From contig OU015567.1 in NCBI GenBank assembly GCA_907165135.1, positions 6,453,001 to 6,517,000 of the forward strand: DNA of 64,000 nucleotides. The letters are read 5' to 3'. The notes beneath the pieces were generated by a model. That model did no database searches, was not told the DNA's origin, and was given only the letters and a program-made list of their open reading frames with translations. Below are positions 22,601 through 35,298 of the stretch, piece by piece. How positions within the stretch are numbered: position 1 is the stretch's first letter; each line of letters opens with the position of its first letter. A program made the position numbers and the translations under genes. This stretch comes from Oikopleura dioica (lineage: Eukaryota; Chordata; Appendicularia; Copelata; Oikopleuridae).

Positions 22601-25579
22601 GAGCATTCGTCCTCGAGCTTTCGCTTCTTGGTGACGAGCTCGTTGTTGAGTTCTTCCTCGTCTTCGATTCGCTCCTGGAGTTCCTTGATCTTGCCGTCGA
22701 GCTCGACCTTGGTCTTGATGAGGGAGTCGCATCGGTCCTCAGCATCTTCGCTGGACTGGATCTCAGCGTTAAGCTGGATGACGAGATCGTTCTTGGCCTG
22801 GGAGAGCATGACGACCTGCTCTTCGAGGTCCTTTCGCTTCTTTCGCTCGACCTCAAGATCCTTCTTGGTCTGCTCGGCCTCCTCAAGCATTCGCTCCATC
22901 TTCTTCATCTCCTCAGCGGTCTGGAGAAGAGGCTTGATCTTGTAGATGATGTCCATCCATGGCCAGGACTTGAGCTTGATGAAGTTTCTCCAGTTGGACT
23001 GGACAGTTCGGAGGGCTTCACGTCGCTCGACGAGCTTGTTGAACTCGACTCGCATAAGTCTACCCTTACCACGGGCCTGGAGACCGGAGAGAATGGCGGA
23101 AAGTCGGTTATCTCGAAGATCCTCCATAACACCAAGGAAACCAGCTCGGAAGAAGATCATGGTGTGACCGAATCGGTACTTGTCGTGATCAACGGGAAGG
23201 GAAGCCATGAGCTTCTCGCAAGCCTTCTTGTTGTCCATGAACTGACCCTCGGGGAGCATAGCAGGGTTCAAGATTCGGTATCGCTGCTTGACGTCACCGT
23301 ATGGCATACGGTTGGGGAAACCAAGTCGGCAAATACGGATACCTTCCAAGACACCGTTACATCGGAGCTGATGGAGGACGAGGTGAGCAAGCATGACACC
23401 GGGGTTCTTGGACTCGTTGGGGACGACGCAACGGACGAAGTGAGGAGAAGTGGATCGGAGGGTGGTCATGAGCTTACCAAGGGATTCCTTGTGAGCAGCA
23501 GAGACAGTCTTTCCGCCACCCTTCTTCTTCTTCTTTCCGCCACCGCCGGAGCCTTCTTCAGCGGGGTCAACCCAGGTCTCCCAAGTGGTCTTGAGGAGAG
23601 GAAGGGAGGACTTCTGATAGAGAGCAGCAACGGAAGCGTTGACGGGATCCTTGTTCTTCTCGAGCCAGTCAGCGATGTTGTAACCGACGGTACCAGCGTA
23701 GTGGTGAAGTTCGAAGTGGACATCTCGCTGTCCCTTGGACTTCGGGCCAGCCTTGCCAAAGGCGTTGGTCTTGCCCATGTGGTTCTGGTAGAGCTTGTCC
23801 TTGAAGGTCTGGTCAGAGGCCTTGGGGAACATACATTCTTCTTCGAGGATGGCGAGGATACCCATTGGCTTTTCAATCAAGTCAAGAGTAGCGGCCAAAT
23901 CCATACCGAAATCGACGGTTTCCCAGTCAATACCTTCCTTCTTGTAGGTTTCCTGTTCGAGGACGAACATGTGGTGGTTGAAGAACTGCTGGAGCTTCTC
24001 GTTGGTGTAGTTGATGCAAAGCTGCTCGAAGGTGTTGAAGTCGAAAATTTCGAAACCAGCAATATCGAGGACACCAATGAAGTAGTTTCGGGGGAGAGTG
24101 GAGGAGAGGGCATCGTTGATCTGGACACAGAGCCAGTCGAAGAGTCGGGCAAAGACGGCCTTGGCGAGGGCACCCTTGGAGTAGTGGACCTGGTTGACGG
24201 TCTGACCCTTGGTGACGAACTCAGTTCCGACCTTGACTCGTGGGTTGCAAATGTACTTCAAGAACTCGGAGGAGTTAAGACCGAGGAGGAAGCAGCACTT
24301 GTCAGCGTTTTCAGTTCCATCGGGCTCAGCCTGTTCTTCTCGCTGCTTGTTTCGGAACTCCATGTTCATGTGGTGGAGGATGGCAGCGGAGATCTTGTAG
24401 ATACCGTCGATCTGTTCCTCAGAGAAGCCGAGAATATGGAAGGCTTCGTCGGTCAAGAGAAGTTCTTCACCATCATCGAGGTTCTTGACAGTGATGACAC
24501 CCTGGGAGATGGTGGGGTAGTCATATGGGTCAGTGGAGACAAGGAGCTTCTCAGTAAGAGCGGGGATCTTGTTGGAGATGACCTGGTAGAAGATATGGTA
24601 GTTTCGCTCACCGCCGAGCTGGAAGGTGACTCGAGACTTTTCGAGAAGATAGGTCTCAATATCACCACAGGAGAGCTTGCCAGAAGCGCCGAAGTGAATT
24701 CGGATGAATTTACCGAATCGAGAAGAGTTATCGTTTCGGGTAGTCTTGGCGTTACCGAAAGCTTCAAGGGCAGGGTTGGCGGAGACGATCTTGTCTTCGA
24801 GGGTCATGTCCTTGGCAGACTTGGCACCCTTGCTGTTGCCAGAAGCGGGAGCGCCAGCGGCAGCGACGAGGGCGAAGTACTGGATGACCTTCTTGGTGTT
24901 GACGGTCTTACCGGCACCAGACTCACCAGTAATAAGCATAGACTGGTTTTCTCGGTAGGTCAACATCTGCTGGTAGGCAGTATCAGCGACGGCGTACAAG
25001 TGAGGGGGCATTTCGTTTCGCTTACGGCCACGGTAGGCGTCGATACAGTACATGGCGTACACGGGGAGCATCTTGTATGGGTTAACAGTGACGCAGAAAA
25101 GACCTAAGAAGATGGAGTTAAAATTTGATTGAACCTAGAGCGAATTACCAGAATAGGTGTAGATAAGGAACTCAGTGTATCGAGATCGGAGAACGTCGAG
25201 GACAGAGGCTTCGTTGAGGTAAGTCAAGTTGGCCATGTCTTCACACTGGTGGTACTTGGGAGGGTTGCATTCCATAACATCTTCCTGTGATAGTCATTTA
25301 GTTCTTGCTTCATTAAAATGAAATAGAACTCACCTCCTTGACCTGGTAAACTTCTTCGTTGTCGTCTCGGACGAGCTGGGCCATACCGCCCTTGGTCTCG
25401 GACCATTTACCTCGGGTGTAACCCATATCGGCATCCTCGGGAGTAGGGACCCAGACGGGCTTGGGGCCACCGATCTGCTTAGCCAAAGCGATCTGCTTGG
25501 CCATGATCTCCATCTTTTTCTCCTCGGACATTCGGAGGTACGGGGCCGCATCCTGGAATATGCTCAGGTCCAACGACAT
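19663..25579 (-). CDS. Muscle myosin II heavy chain, complete (1940 aa)
   Basis: Exons 25579-25334, 25284-25149 and 25103-19663 join to 1941 codons, the normal length for a sarcomeric heavy chain. Visible: an N-terminal segment, [20 protein letters not shown] (P-loop), [15 protein letters not shown] (switch I), [19 protein letters not shown] (switch II), a Gly/Lys-rich loop 2 ([15 protein letters not shown]), the actin-binding and SH region ([34 protein letters not shown]), LPEGQF, and the IQ/lever region. An uninterrupted heptad coiled coil then runs to the end (SRD stop). Almost all coding sequence is in one 5.4-kb exon, very unlike vertebrate MYH genes. Arg is coded overwhelmingly by CGA and Glu by GAG, a strong bias fitting high expression. 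This is a striated-type muscle myosin; tail muscle expression is inferred. Confidence 0.97.
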
Positions 25580-25603
25580 TTTCGTTGGTTTTTATCTACT
25601 TTC

Positions 25604-25739
25604 CTAAAGAGAAAGTATTAGCTTTGGTCTCTCTCAAATCTCTATCGGAAAAATCGGAGGAAAATGTCACTTACCCTAGTTGATAAAAACGCACTACCGT
25701 TGCAGGGTAAGTGAATGCTGGACATCTTGTTTTATATAG
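25604..25739 (-). promoter_or_regulatory. Myosin promoter: TATA box, 5'UTR exon and 5'UTR intron
   Basis: On the minus strand a TATATAAA box lies at 25731-25739. A start site about 30 bases on (near 25705) would give a non-coding exon ending at about 25675 with a GTAAGT donor (25669-25674). The acceptor TCTTTAG ends at 25604, 25 bases before the ATG. So this gene appears to have an ordinary TATA promoter and a cis-spliced leader exon, rather than only a trans-splice acceptor next to the ATG. The exact start site is inferred from the TATA position. Confidence 0.65.
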
Positions 25740-26061
25740 AAAGGTGTCAAAAACTCCTCCTAGCCGGGTGCTAAGAAGGTTGGCAGCGACAGTTGACTCA
25801 CTACCCGTACAGGAGGCGAGGTGTGTACTTTTTTCGTCGTCTTTGCAGGAGGTCTTTGCACCTGAGCCTTGAATCCCGCGGAACAAGCCATAATTGGCAA
25901 TAAAAAAGCAAATGAAGAAGCTGCTAGAAGCAGCTGTAAAGCCGATTTGACGTCTGAAAGAAGTTTATCATTATAATTCAAATAGCGCTATTTTATTAAA
26001 TAATAATTGAAGACATAACTGGCAGCATGAGAAGAGTAAAACTGAACTTTTCAAAATAAAT
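25740..26061. other. Myosin upstream region, no gene
   Basis: Lies upstream of the myosin TATA box and downstream of the PSMG1-like stop. Reading frames here have no recognisable domain. Probably holds muscle enhancer elements; none was identified with certainty. Confidence 0.45.
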
Positions 26062-27070
26062 CTAGACATAAATATTATCTTTAAGCCTATCAGCAGTAGT
26101 AAACTTGGATAAATTATCAAAACGAGATTTAGTTTGCAACGACTTTGGCAAAATCGCATCGTAAAGAAGGAGATCTTCGATTTGGGGACTTCGGAGGTAT
26201 TCTGTGAAAAGCATCAAGCCGCGCACTTTTGTTTTAATTTTTCCGAGGATACTTTTTGTCAGAAGGAAGCCTGCTACGTCTGAAAAGGATTGAGTGAAGG
26301 AAGGGTTGATAGAAGGAAGGATTGAATAAACGAAACTAACCTTGAGCCGCGCAACCAATTGGAAGTTCTGGAATTGTCAGATCTCCAGCGCAATCACCAA
26401 TTTTGTAAAGTCCTAGAATAAAACTCATTTTCACGAAGAAATATTGACAAAATCTAACCTGGGGGTTGAAGGGCTAACTGACAAGCTTCCGCTTCAATAA
26501 TATCGATCTTTTCAAAACCGATTTGCGCGATTTTTTCGCCCACAAGAACTGCTGCTTTGCCCGTGAATGGTTTTTCAACATGCGCCCAAACGAACTTTTC
26601 ATCCGTCGTCGAAATCAGTTCGAAAGTCATATCGCGCACGAGAGACTTTTCCCTAGAATTTTCTTTATTGCCAAGTCATTAAAGTCAGGTTCTTCAGAAA
26701 GGGTCAGGGGTCAGTGGGCGACCTGACAAGTGCTACTAGATCCTCCTGCATCTTAAAATAGGCATCGGGCTAAATGACTTTTCCGCAGAAGTGTTAATTC
26801 ATCATCTTTTTGGTCTTTTTACCTTAGTTTAGCAAAAGGTGTACGAGTTACTGTAGATTGGTTGACTGCTGCTTCCATCGCTTTTTTCGGGAGAAGTCCA
26901 TTTGTGATGATCAAAAGTGGGACTGAATGGGAACTTGGTAAAAGCTTCTAAACGATACTCTATCTACCTGGAGTTTCTTCTGGTTCTTCAATCCAAACTG
27001 CCTCGGTGTAGTCATCTTCATCCTCAGAATCGGAAGGAATGACAACTTCGTATGGATTCGCCAAAGCCAT
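26062..27070 (-). CDS. PSMG1-like (proteasome assembly chaperone 1) protein, about 230 aa
   Basis: Start at 27070 (MALANPYEVVIPSDSEDEDD, acidic N-terminus), preceded by CGCTAG. A 45-bp intron joins ETP to VPLLIITNGLLPKKAME; a second of about 175 bp joins FAKLR to EKSLVRDMTFEL. Two more give AACQLALQPPG-LYKIGDCAGDLTIPELPIGCAAQ-DVAGFLLTKSILG, and the end is DRLKDNIYV with TAG at 26062. The acidic start, the order of segments and the C-terminal NIY(V/T) resemble human PSMG1, which pairs with PSMG2 to assemble the 20S alpha ring. Sequence identity is low and the assignment is an inference; the exon structure itself keeps phase throughout. Confidence 0.5.
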
Positions 27071-27470
27071 TCTAGCGATTTCTTGTTCAAGATTTTGAAA
27101 AGAAGGTAAAAGAACGTTTATACTAGAACTTAGAAAAGACAAGATCAATGGCGTAGGAAAGGAGTTTTTTGATAAAATTCACTAAGAATAATTTTTCTAA
27201 GACTGAAGAAAATTGAATTTCAAAGATTGAAAATTTCGGAAGGAAGGTTTTTTGTCAGTAGATTGTTTTTTCTCTCAAATGAGAAGAAAGTGTGTCGTTT
27301 TTTTCATCACAGTGGAATGGATTGTTTTGATATGGTTGGTTGAGCCTTGCTAGAATGAAATAGGAGCAGTGTGGAGGAGGAGTTTTTGGCAGAGAGAGTA
27401 CTTACGGTCTTGACCGTTTCAATTTCACGCTCCAGCTAGTTTTTTTAGACCTTAGTTTTTAAGAAGTAGG
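27071..27470. other. Spacer between CtBP stop and the PSMG1-like start
   Basis: About 400 bp, T-rich. Holds the 3'UTR of CtBP and the upstream region of the PSMG1-like gene, which lies downstream on the same strand. No reading frame of note. Confidence 0.5.
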
Positions 27471-29112
<1,642 letters not shown>

Positions 29113-29194
29113 TCATTATCGAAATGAGGTCAGCTCTTTCGAGATGTCTAAAATTTACTCAAACCGGAAGCTCATTTATTAAAAAATCTCTATC

Positions 29195-30292
29195 ATGTCA
29201 AAAGCACCCCCTTTTGAGCTCCCGTTGATTGATACCGAATTGTTGAGAAATAGAGACAAGCCTACTGAAGATCTCTTTTACAAAGCCCTCACGGATATTG
29301 GCTTTCTTGTACTGAAGAATCATGGCGTTCCAAAAGAGCTCACCGATCGAATGGAAAAGGTTTCGGAGGATTTTTACAAAACTACTCACGAGGAACGAAT
29401 GAAAGTGCAGGCGTACGAGGGAAAGATGATTTCTGAAGGTTCTGCCTTTACTGACACTCCTTTCGTTAATTCACCGTAAGTCGATACTGTTATTATGAAA
29501 TAATTTTGATGAAAGAAACGACGCTTCGATAAAGCTGGATTTTGAAGAAATCGACAACGTTTTCTACGATTATTTGGAAGAGCTCTGCGTCCTGGGGCAG
29601 GATCTTTTGGAATGCTGCGAAAACGTTCTCGGGCTCCGAGAAGGCCGTCTGCTCGACAACTATGAAGCTGCTGGATCAATTGTAGATGCTCTGTTTTATG
29701 ACAAGACTCCACCTGGAAAATGGGGGACAAATGCGCATTATGATAACTGCATGATGACGATCTTGCGGCAGGATATGGTCGGCGGGCTCGAGTTGCAACA
29801 CAAAGGCTTGTGGTACCCAGTCAAGCCGATGGAGGACTGCTTCGTCGTGAATTTCGGAAAGATGATGGAGCACTTTACTTATGGCGTCATTAAAGGTACA
29901 TTGATAAGGAATCGAGTGAACCCATTTTGATAAGCAACGTACCACCGAGTTAAAAACAACAAGGACCAAATGCGAGTATCTTGGCCGATGTTTCTCGGAC
30001 CCAATCTCAATCGAGATTTGACCCAGTTGATCGAATTCAAATGGAACGAAAAACACTACATCGGTAAATCAAAAAAATAATTCCCCGAAATTGCGAGTAT
30101 TTTTCTCAAGATATCGAGCGAGAAAGAATTGCGGAAGAGAACAAAGAAATTGAAGAAAACGCGGCTCATGTACACTTGAACGTCTCGGAAAAGGGTCATC
30201 ATGTTTGGGAAATGATCGAGCGACGCCACATCGACCGATACAGAGACTTGATGCTTGTTCAAAACAGCAAGAAGCGATTCTGGATCAAATAA
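29195..30292 (+). CDS. 2-oxoglutarate/Fe(II)-dependent oxygenase, isopenicillin-N-synthase-like
   Basis: Soluble non-haem iron oxygenase of the IPNS/gibberellin-oxidase fold. N-terminal DIOX_N-type segment: FELPLIDTELL..LFYKALTDIGFLVLKNHGVP. The iron site His-x-Asp is NAHYDNCMMTIL; the distal His and 2OG-binding Arg are in TYHRVKNNKDQMRVSWPMF, read only after removing the intron that starts GTACAT near 29895. DCFVVNFGKMMEHFTYG is the family's jelly-roll segment. Four exons, about 320 aa; stop TAA at 30290-30292. The C-terminal extension (ERERIAEENKEIEENAAH..) is helical and charged. The substrate is unknown. Animals have few genes of this type, so it could be tunicate-specific or an old acquisition; not decidable here. 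Confidence 0.85.
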
Positions 30293-30469
30293 GACCTAAC
30301 AAATGTAAACCACTTTTTGTACAACTGCACAAGATTTAACAAGAGAGATGATTGATCTTTTGGGGAGTTGGAGTTTATTTGTCAGGGCACGATTTAAAAA
30401 TTGGAGCGCAAGGGAGCAAAAAGAAACATACAGAGTTTAACCTTTCGTTTATAGTTAAGTTTGAGCAAC

Positions 30470-32172
30470 TCAATCGGAGTCGTCAAACGTCATCTTCTTT
30501 CCAGCAAAGTCCTGGATGGCACCTTTTCGGGCAGCCGCGCCAGGAGTGCTTCCACCTCGTCCACCTCCACGGCCACGACCGCCACCTCGGCCGCCTCGAC
30601 CACCACGGGGAGTGCCGCCGAAAGATGGTCGGTCGCCAGCCATGTTGACCGTCAGGTCTCGTCCTTCCAAAGAGTAAGTGCCCTTCGCTGCGGTCTTTGC
30701 TTCATCAACGGAGTTGAACTCGACGTATCCGAAGCCCTTCATTCGTCCGGTTTCTCGATCAGTTGGCAATCGTACGTTCTAACGATAAAAATCAATCCCT
30801 TTTCTTGTATATTCCTTCTTACCTTGACGTTGTCGCCAAACATTTCCCAAACACTGTCCTGGGTTGCGCTAAATGGCAAGTTCTTGACGAAAACGGTCGC
30901 TTCGTCGTTTCGCTCCTTTCGTTCTCCGAACGACTGTCGGTCGCCGAATGACTTTCTATCACCTCCACGTCCTCGTCCGCGGCCACGACCTCCCCGATCG
31001 TTTCCACCGAACGACTGTCTTCCTTCTGGCTTGGGATCGGCAGCGCACTTCACAAATGCCTGTCGGTCGCCAACATACAAGTTGTCGGCATCAGCTAAAA
31101 TTTAAGATGATGAAAACAAGGTCTTGAATAGATAATGACTCACCAATAGCTGCCTTCATTTCCTTGATGGTTTCGTATTCGACGAAACCAACTCCCTTTG
31201 GCTTTCCAGTGTTTCTGTCGGTCAATAATCGGACTTGGCAAGTACCGTAGTTATTGAAAAGTTCGTACATCTAAAATCAAATATAATGACAACTCAATCA
31301 AGTCAAAAATAACCTGGTCTTCGTCGACGGTGAAGGGAAGATTTCGAACAAAAAGAGTTCGCTTGTCCTTGTCTCCACCATCGTCTTCTTCATCTTCATC
31401 AGCCTTCGCTTTCTTCGCGGCTGGACCTTCGTCTTTCTGTTCCTTTGCCCGCTTCTTGGGGGCGTCAGTTTCCATCTCTTCGTCAGAAGAGCTAGATTCT
31501 CCAGAGGAGCTCTCTTCCTTCTTTGCTTCGGCTTTCTTTGGCGCTGCCTTTTTCTTTGGCGCTTCTTCTTCTTCCTCTGACGAGGATTCCTCGCTGCTGG
31601 AGGACTCTTCTTTCTTTGGAGCGGCCTTCTTCGCAGGAGCAGCTTTCTTGGGGCTGGCTTTCTTCTTTGGAGCTTCTTCCTCTTCAGAAGAAGAGTCCTC
31701 AGAGGAAGATGATTCCTCCTTCTTAGGAGCTGCCTTTTTAGCTGGAGCTGCTTTCTTGGGAGTGGCCTTCTTCTTTGGCGCTGGTTCTTCCTCTTCGGAG
31801 GAGCTGCTATCGCTCGAAGAAGATTCTTTCTTCACAGGCTTCTTGGCGGCGCCATTTTTAGCCTTTCCATTTTTGGCAGCTGGGGCCTTTTTCGGGGCGG
31901 GGGCCTGAAAATAGTGGTAACAGATGGGATCAAGAATAAATGATAACCTCTTCTTCTGAAGAAGAATCCGAGGAAGACGATTCTTCCTTCTTAGCTGGTG
32001 CCTTCTTGGCAACCTTCTTTGCAGCTTTGACCTTGGCGGCGGCAACCTGCTTCTGGACGGTTTCTTCTTCAGAAGAGCTGTCGTCTGAAATCAGAATTGA
32101 TGATTACGTCATAATAAGACAAATCTTACCCGATGACGATGTCTCTGCTTTCTTTGGTACCTTGACTGGCAT
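30470..32172 (-). CDS. NCL: Nucleolin-like protein: acidic Ser repeats, two RRMs, GAR tail
   Basis: Nucleolar RNA/histone chaperone. After a short basic start (MPVKVPKKAE), the N-terminal half has at least five alternating blocks of Ser/Glu clusters (SSSSEDSSSEEEE) and Lys/Ala/Pro clusters (PKKAAPAKKAAPKK) at about 31480-32060. A possible nuclear-localisation stretch KKRAKEQ and an acidic DEDEEDDGGD follow, then RRM1 (RTLFVRNLPFTVDEDQ..PKGVGFVEYET), RRM2 (ATVFVKNLPFSATQDSV..MKGFGYVEFNSVDEA) and a Gly/Arg-rich tail (GGRGGRGGGRGRGGGRGG) ending FDDSD. Vertebrate nucleolin has four RRMs; having two is like yeast Nsr1 and some invertebrate forms. Stop TGA at 30470-30472. Five introns. Start 32172 follows TTATTCAG and 24 bases. 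Confidence 0.92.
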
Positions 32173-32534
32173 TATCCGAATTTAATTTATCGTTCTGAAT
32201 AAAGAAAAATGGTTATTTCAATTTATCTCTAGAATTTTAAAAATGAATGTAAAATAATTTCCAACGGAAAAATAAAGAAATAGGCCAGAATAAAAGTAAA
32301 AGTCTTGTCTCTAATGAATTCCCGAATGCGAAATATCTCTCCTCAAAGGTAAAATAAAAAGAAAGAAAAGTAGAAAAGCACAAGACAGAAAATCCGAGCG
32401 CCGCGGCCAATGAGAATGGAGCATTCGCGCTGGGCTTGACGAATAGCGCCGCGCACCATAATTCTCATTGATCCGAGGTTTCTCGCTACTACGGGCCCTT
32501 CTTTTCTCCAATTCTTTACTTACAGACTTACAGT
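32173..32534. promoter_or_regulatory. Divergent intergenic region between nucleolin and TTC5
   Basis: 362 bp between two divergently read starts, so it must hold both promoters. AT-rich left half; the right half (32395-32500) is more GC-rich with GCCGCGGCC and GCGCCGCGC. No TATA box was seen in either direction. CTTACAG occurs just before the TTC5 ATG as a trans-splice acceptor. Confidence 0.6.
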
Positions 32535-34148
32535 ATGAGTAGTATAGAGCAGACGATCGAGGAAGAAATCGCTAATTTGAAGGGCCAATGGGATCACTGG
32601 GCGGAAAAGTTCTCGATTGAAACGCTGGGCCAAAGGGATGAAAGAATTCGAAGCGAGGTCAAAGTTCTACTCAAAAGGGTTGAAGAATCTGAATTAGGTA
32701 TGACGATTTCAAAAATTGAGAATAGACCAAAAAGCACAAATTAAGCCATTTGGCCTTTTTTACACCAAAAATAGTGGATTTTCGGACCGAAAAACTAGTC
32801 AAATTTGGGTTTTGTGCCTTCATTTGTGATAATTCAGCGATTATATTTTAAAATATACTTTGAAAACGCCTGTTTATCAAATAAACAAGCTGTTTGAAAC
32901 AGCTGCTATCTCAATCAGCAAATGTTTAGGAAATGTGGCGAAGCATTACGCTTTGGCGCGTTTGCGAAACATCCTTCCGGAATTCGACGAAAAAGCGAAA
33001 GAATCAATCGAGCGGGTTCTCAAACTCGACCCTTTGAATTTCGACGCTTGGACATTACTTGGCGAGCAGTGCTGGAGAATGGCAGTCGAAGGCAAAGGAG
33101 ATCCAAAAAAGCCCTTTGATGGAATGGTTCAAGCGAAGAGGAACTTCGAGGAATCGTTGAAAAAGAAGAAAAATGTTCACGCCTTGTGTAATTTATCGAT
33201 GCTTCTAAGATCGTATCCTTCGAAGAATTCAAAGGAGAAATATGATAACCTCCAGCTTAGCGTTCAAAAAGCCAAAGAAGCCGTTTCATTAGGTATTCTT
33301 TCATCTCAAAATGTCATTTTCCAATTTCCATTCTCTTAGACGCAGAAAGCGGTTTGGCTTGGTACAATCTTGGAAACGCACATCTTCAATTATACATCCT
33401 CACCTTTGAAACCGAGCCGCATGTGAAAACCGCCCTTGTTTCCTACGAAAAAGCGCAAAAATACGGACAGTTCTACAATCCAGATGTTCATTATAACAAA
33501 GCCCAGTTAGAAATCTTTGCGGAAAAATGGTCCGATGCCTATGATTCGCTCCTCCTTTCTGCGAGGTTTGGTAAGAAAAAAAGCACATCATAGAATTTTT
33601 CATCAACTTTGACAGATCCAGAATCAAAGCGAGCAAAAGAACGATCCGAAGTTCTGGTGGATTTTTGCTCCAGAGCTGCTCTTCTCTGCAAGAATAAAGG
33701 AAAGATGCGGCCGAAAAGACTGGCCGAATTGTTGAAAAAGTGCGAGAAAGATGCGAAAACTAGCACTGATCTGGTCGTCGTCGGACATTTAACGCACTTT
33801 GACTACATTCCATTCGCCTTTGTCGGCGTTGACACATCGTCCGAAGCTCATTTAGTTACCGGTAAAGAACCAAGTTATCCGTCTTTTTTCGAAAGGAAAT
33901 TTCTAGTCTACAACATGGTCAAAGGTCAGGGTCCGCTGGTCGGCGACATCGTCACAATACCAACTTCTGATATGAAAATTTCCAAGTCCAATTTGTCACT
34001 CACCAAAAGTCAAGCTGAAGAAGAAGCTGCTGCTATTGAATTCTCTTCCATTCGCGTCGAGCGACCGTCAAAATTAGCCTTCAACAAGAAAATCCGCGGT
34101 GCTAGCTTGGAAGCGAAGCTTTTCTGTCGCACTGAAAATCTAGAATAG
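32535..34148 (+). CDS. TTC5: TTC5 (STRAP) tetratricopeptide protein
   Basis: In vertebrates TTC5 is a p300/p53 cofactor and binds nascent tubulin for tubulin autoregulation. TPR helices are visible: KHYALARLRNILPEFDEKAKESIERVLKLDP, FDAWTLLGEQCWRMA, and SGLAWYNLGNAHLQLY..ALVSYEKAQKYG. The C-terminal OB-fold matches the human protein: FERKFLVYNMVKGQGPLVGDIVTIPTSDMKI and EFSSIRVERPSKLAFNKK. Five exons or so; the first intron is long (about 32698-32880). Stop TAG at 34146-34148. Start follows TTACAGT. Confidence 0.88.
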
Positions 34149-34333
34149 TTCAACACTTTTATATCCACTGCCTTTATTCAATCTTCAATCTATTATTACT
34201 TTCAACAATGTTTCAATTGAATTTTACTATTTAATATATTTTACACTTTTTGAACCTTTTTTCGTCATTCTTGCATTTCAGAAGGGAAATATTCTAGTTG
34301 CTTGAGAGGTTGAAGTTCGTAATACCGATTGTC

Positions 34334-35237
34334 ATGACTTTATTTGGCGGCGATCCTCTTTTGTTCGGGTTTCAGGAATTCACAGGTGGTTCTCTTCCTT
34401 GATTTCAAAGTCGAATTTTGATTGTTTCAGACAAAAGGAGAGACAATGTGCCAGCGTTTTTATGCTCAATGTGGTTTTGCGCTTCGATGTGTTGCGCCCT
34501 CATGTGGAGACACGCTCTCCGCGACGTCTTAAAATATCGGCTGGCAAAGGCAGATGTTCTCCAGCCACGGTTGTACTGGTTTTGCTACTTCTGGGCGCTT
34601 GAATCTGCTTTTGGCTTGTTAGCCTGTCGGAGGTGAAGAGTTCTGTTGTATTTCAAAGACTGTAATGTCCCTGTAGTGTAAATTACACGGCGGAAGAACT
34701 GAGAGGTGAAACAACCTCAGCAGTGGCGAAAATGGTCGTGATTCTGACGGCGCTAACTCGTGAATTCTTCGCAAATGCAGCTCTTTTGACAATTATTCTT
34801 CCCTGGGACTACAATGTTTCTCCGAAGTGGATCTTCATCACTTCTTGCCTCGGATCAGGCTTGCTTGGACGAAGCTTTTCATTCACAATTTTCTGTGGCT
34901 TCTGTTTGACGTTGTATCAAATCGTTAACAACACCAAAGCATATCAAGGTCAAGAAGCTGTGAGCAAAATGTTCAAGTAAGCAATATTCAACCGAACCTT
35001 CGTCTTAATTTTGCTAAAAGAGCATTTACGATATCAGCAGTTTTATACGGCCTTATCTTCCTGACTGGAAACTCAGTACTAGCTGTCTGGTTCAATTTGG
35101 TGTGCTGGTGCACTTTGAAAGTCTTAGTCAACTCATTTTGGCAGCTGGACTCGTACTACTGGGATCAGCATCAATCCAATGACCACAAACTTCAACGCCT
35201 TCTCATTTCAAAATTTTCTTCAAAAAAGACCGATTGA
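34334..35237 (+). CDS. Multi-pass membrane protein of unknown family
   Basis: Not recognised. Four exons keep phase: MTLFGGDPLLFGFQEFT, then DKRRDNVPAFLCSMWFCASMCC..., then SVNYTAEELRGETTSAVAK..., then the last exon ending SKFSSKKTD (TGA 35235-35237). Introns are about 45 bp with GT-AG ends. Hydrophobic stretches suggest about six or seven TM segments: FLCSMWFCASMCCALMW; LYWFCYFWALESAFGLLAC; VVILTALTREFFANAALLTI; IFITSCLGSGLLG; FTIFCGFCLTLYQIV; AVLYGLIFLTGNSVLAVWF. About 245 aa. A trans-splice acceptor CATTTCAG lies about 50 bases upstream. It starts 185 bp after TTC5 on the same strand. Confidence 0.65.
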
Positions 35238-35298
35238 AACTTACACTTTTCGAAAAAAAAACTATCACTGTCTTCAATTTACGAACTTATCGCATGTC

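Noticed and set aside
20551-25107. 1518-codon open frame on the plus strand
   Set aside because: It lies exactly antisense to the myosin exon. Strong codon bias (CGA, GAG, AAG, CTC) removes stop codons from the opposite frame; the protein is low-complexity Leu/Ser/Asp/Glu-rich.
31330-31908. 192-codon Ser/Phe-rich frame on the plus strand
   Set aside because: Antisense shadow of the nucleolin Ser/Glu and Lys/Ala repeats.
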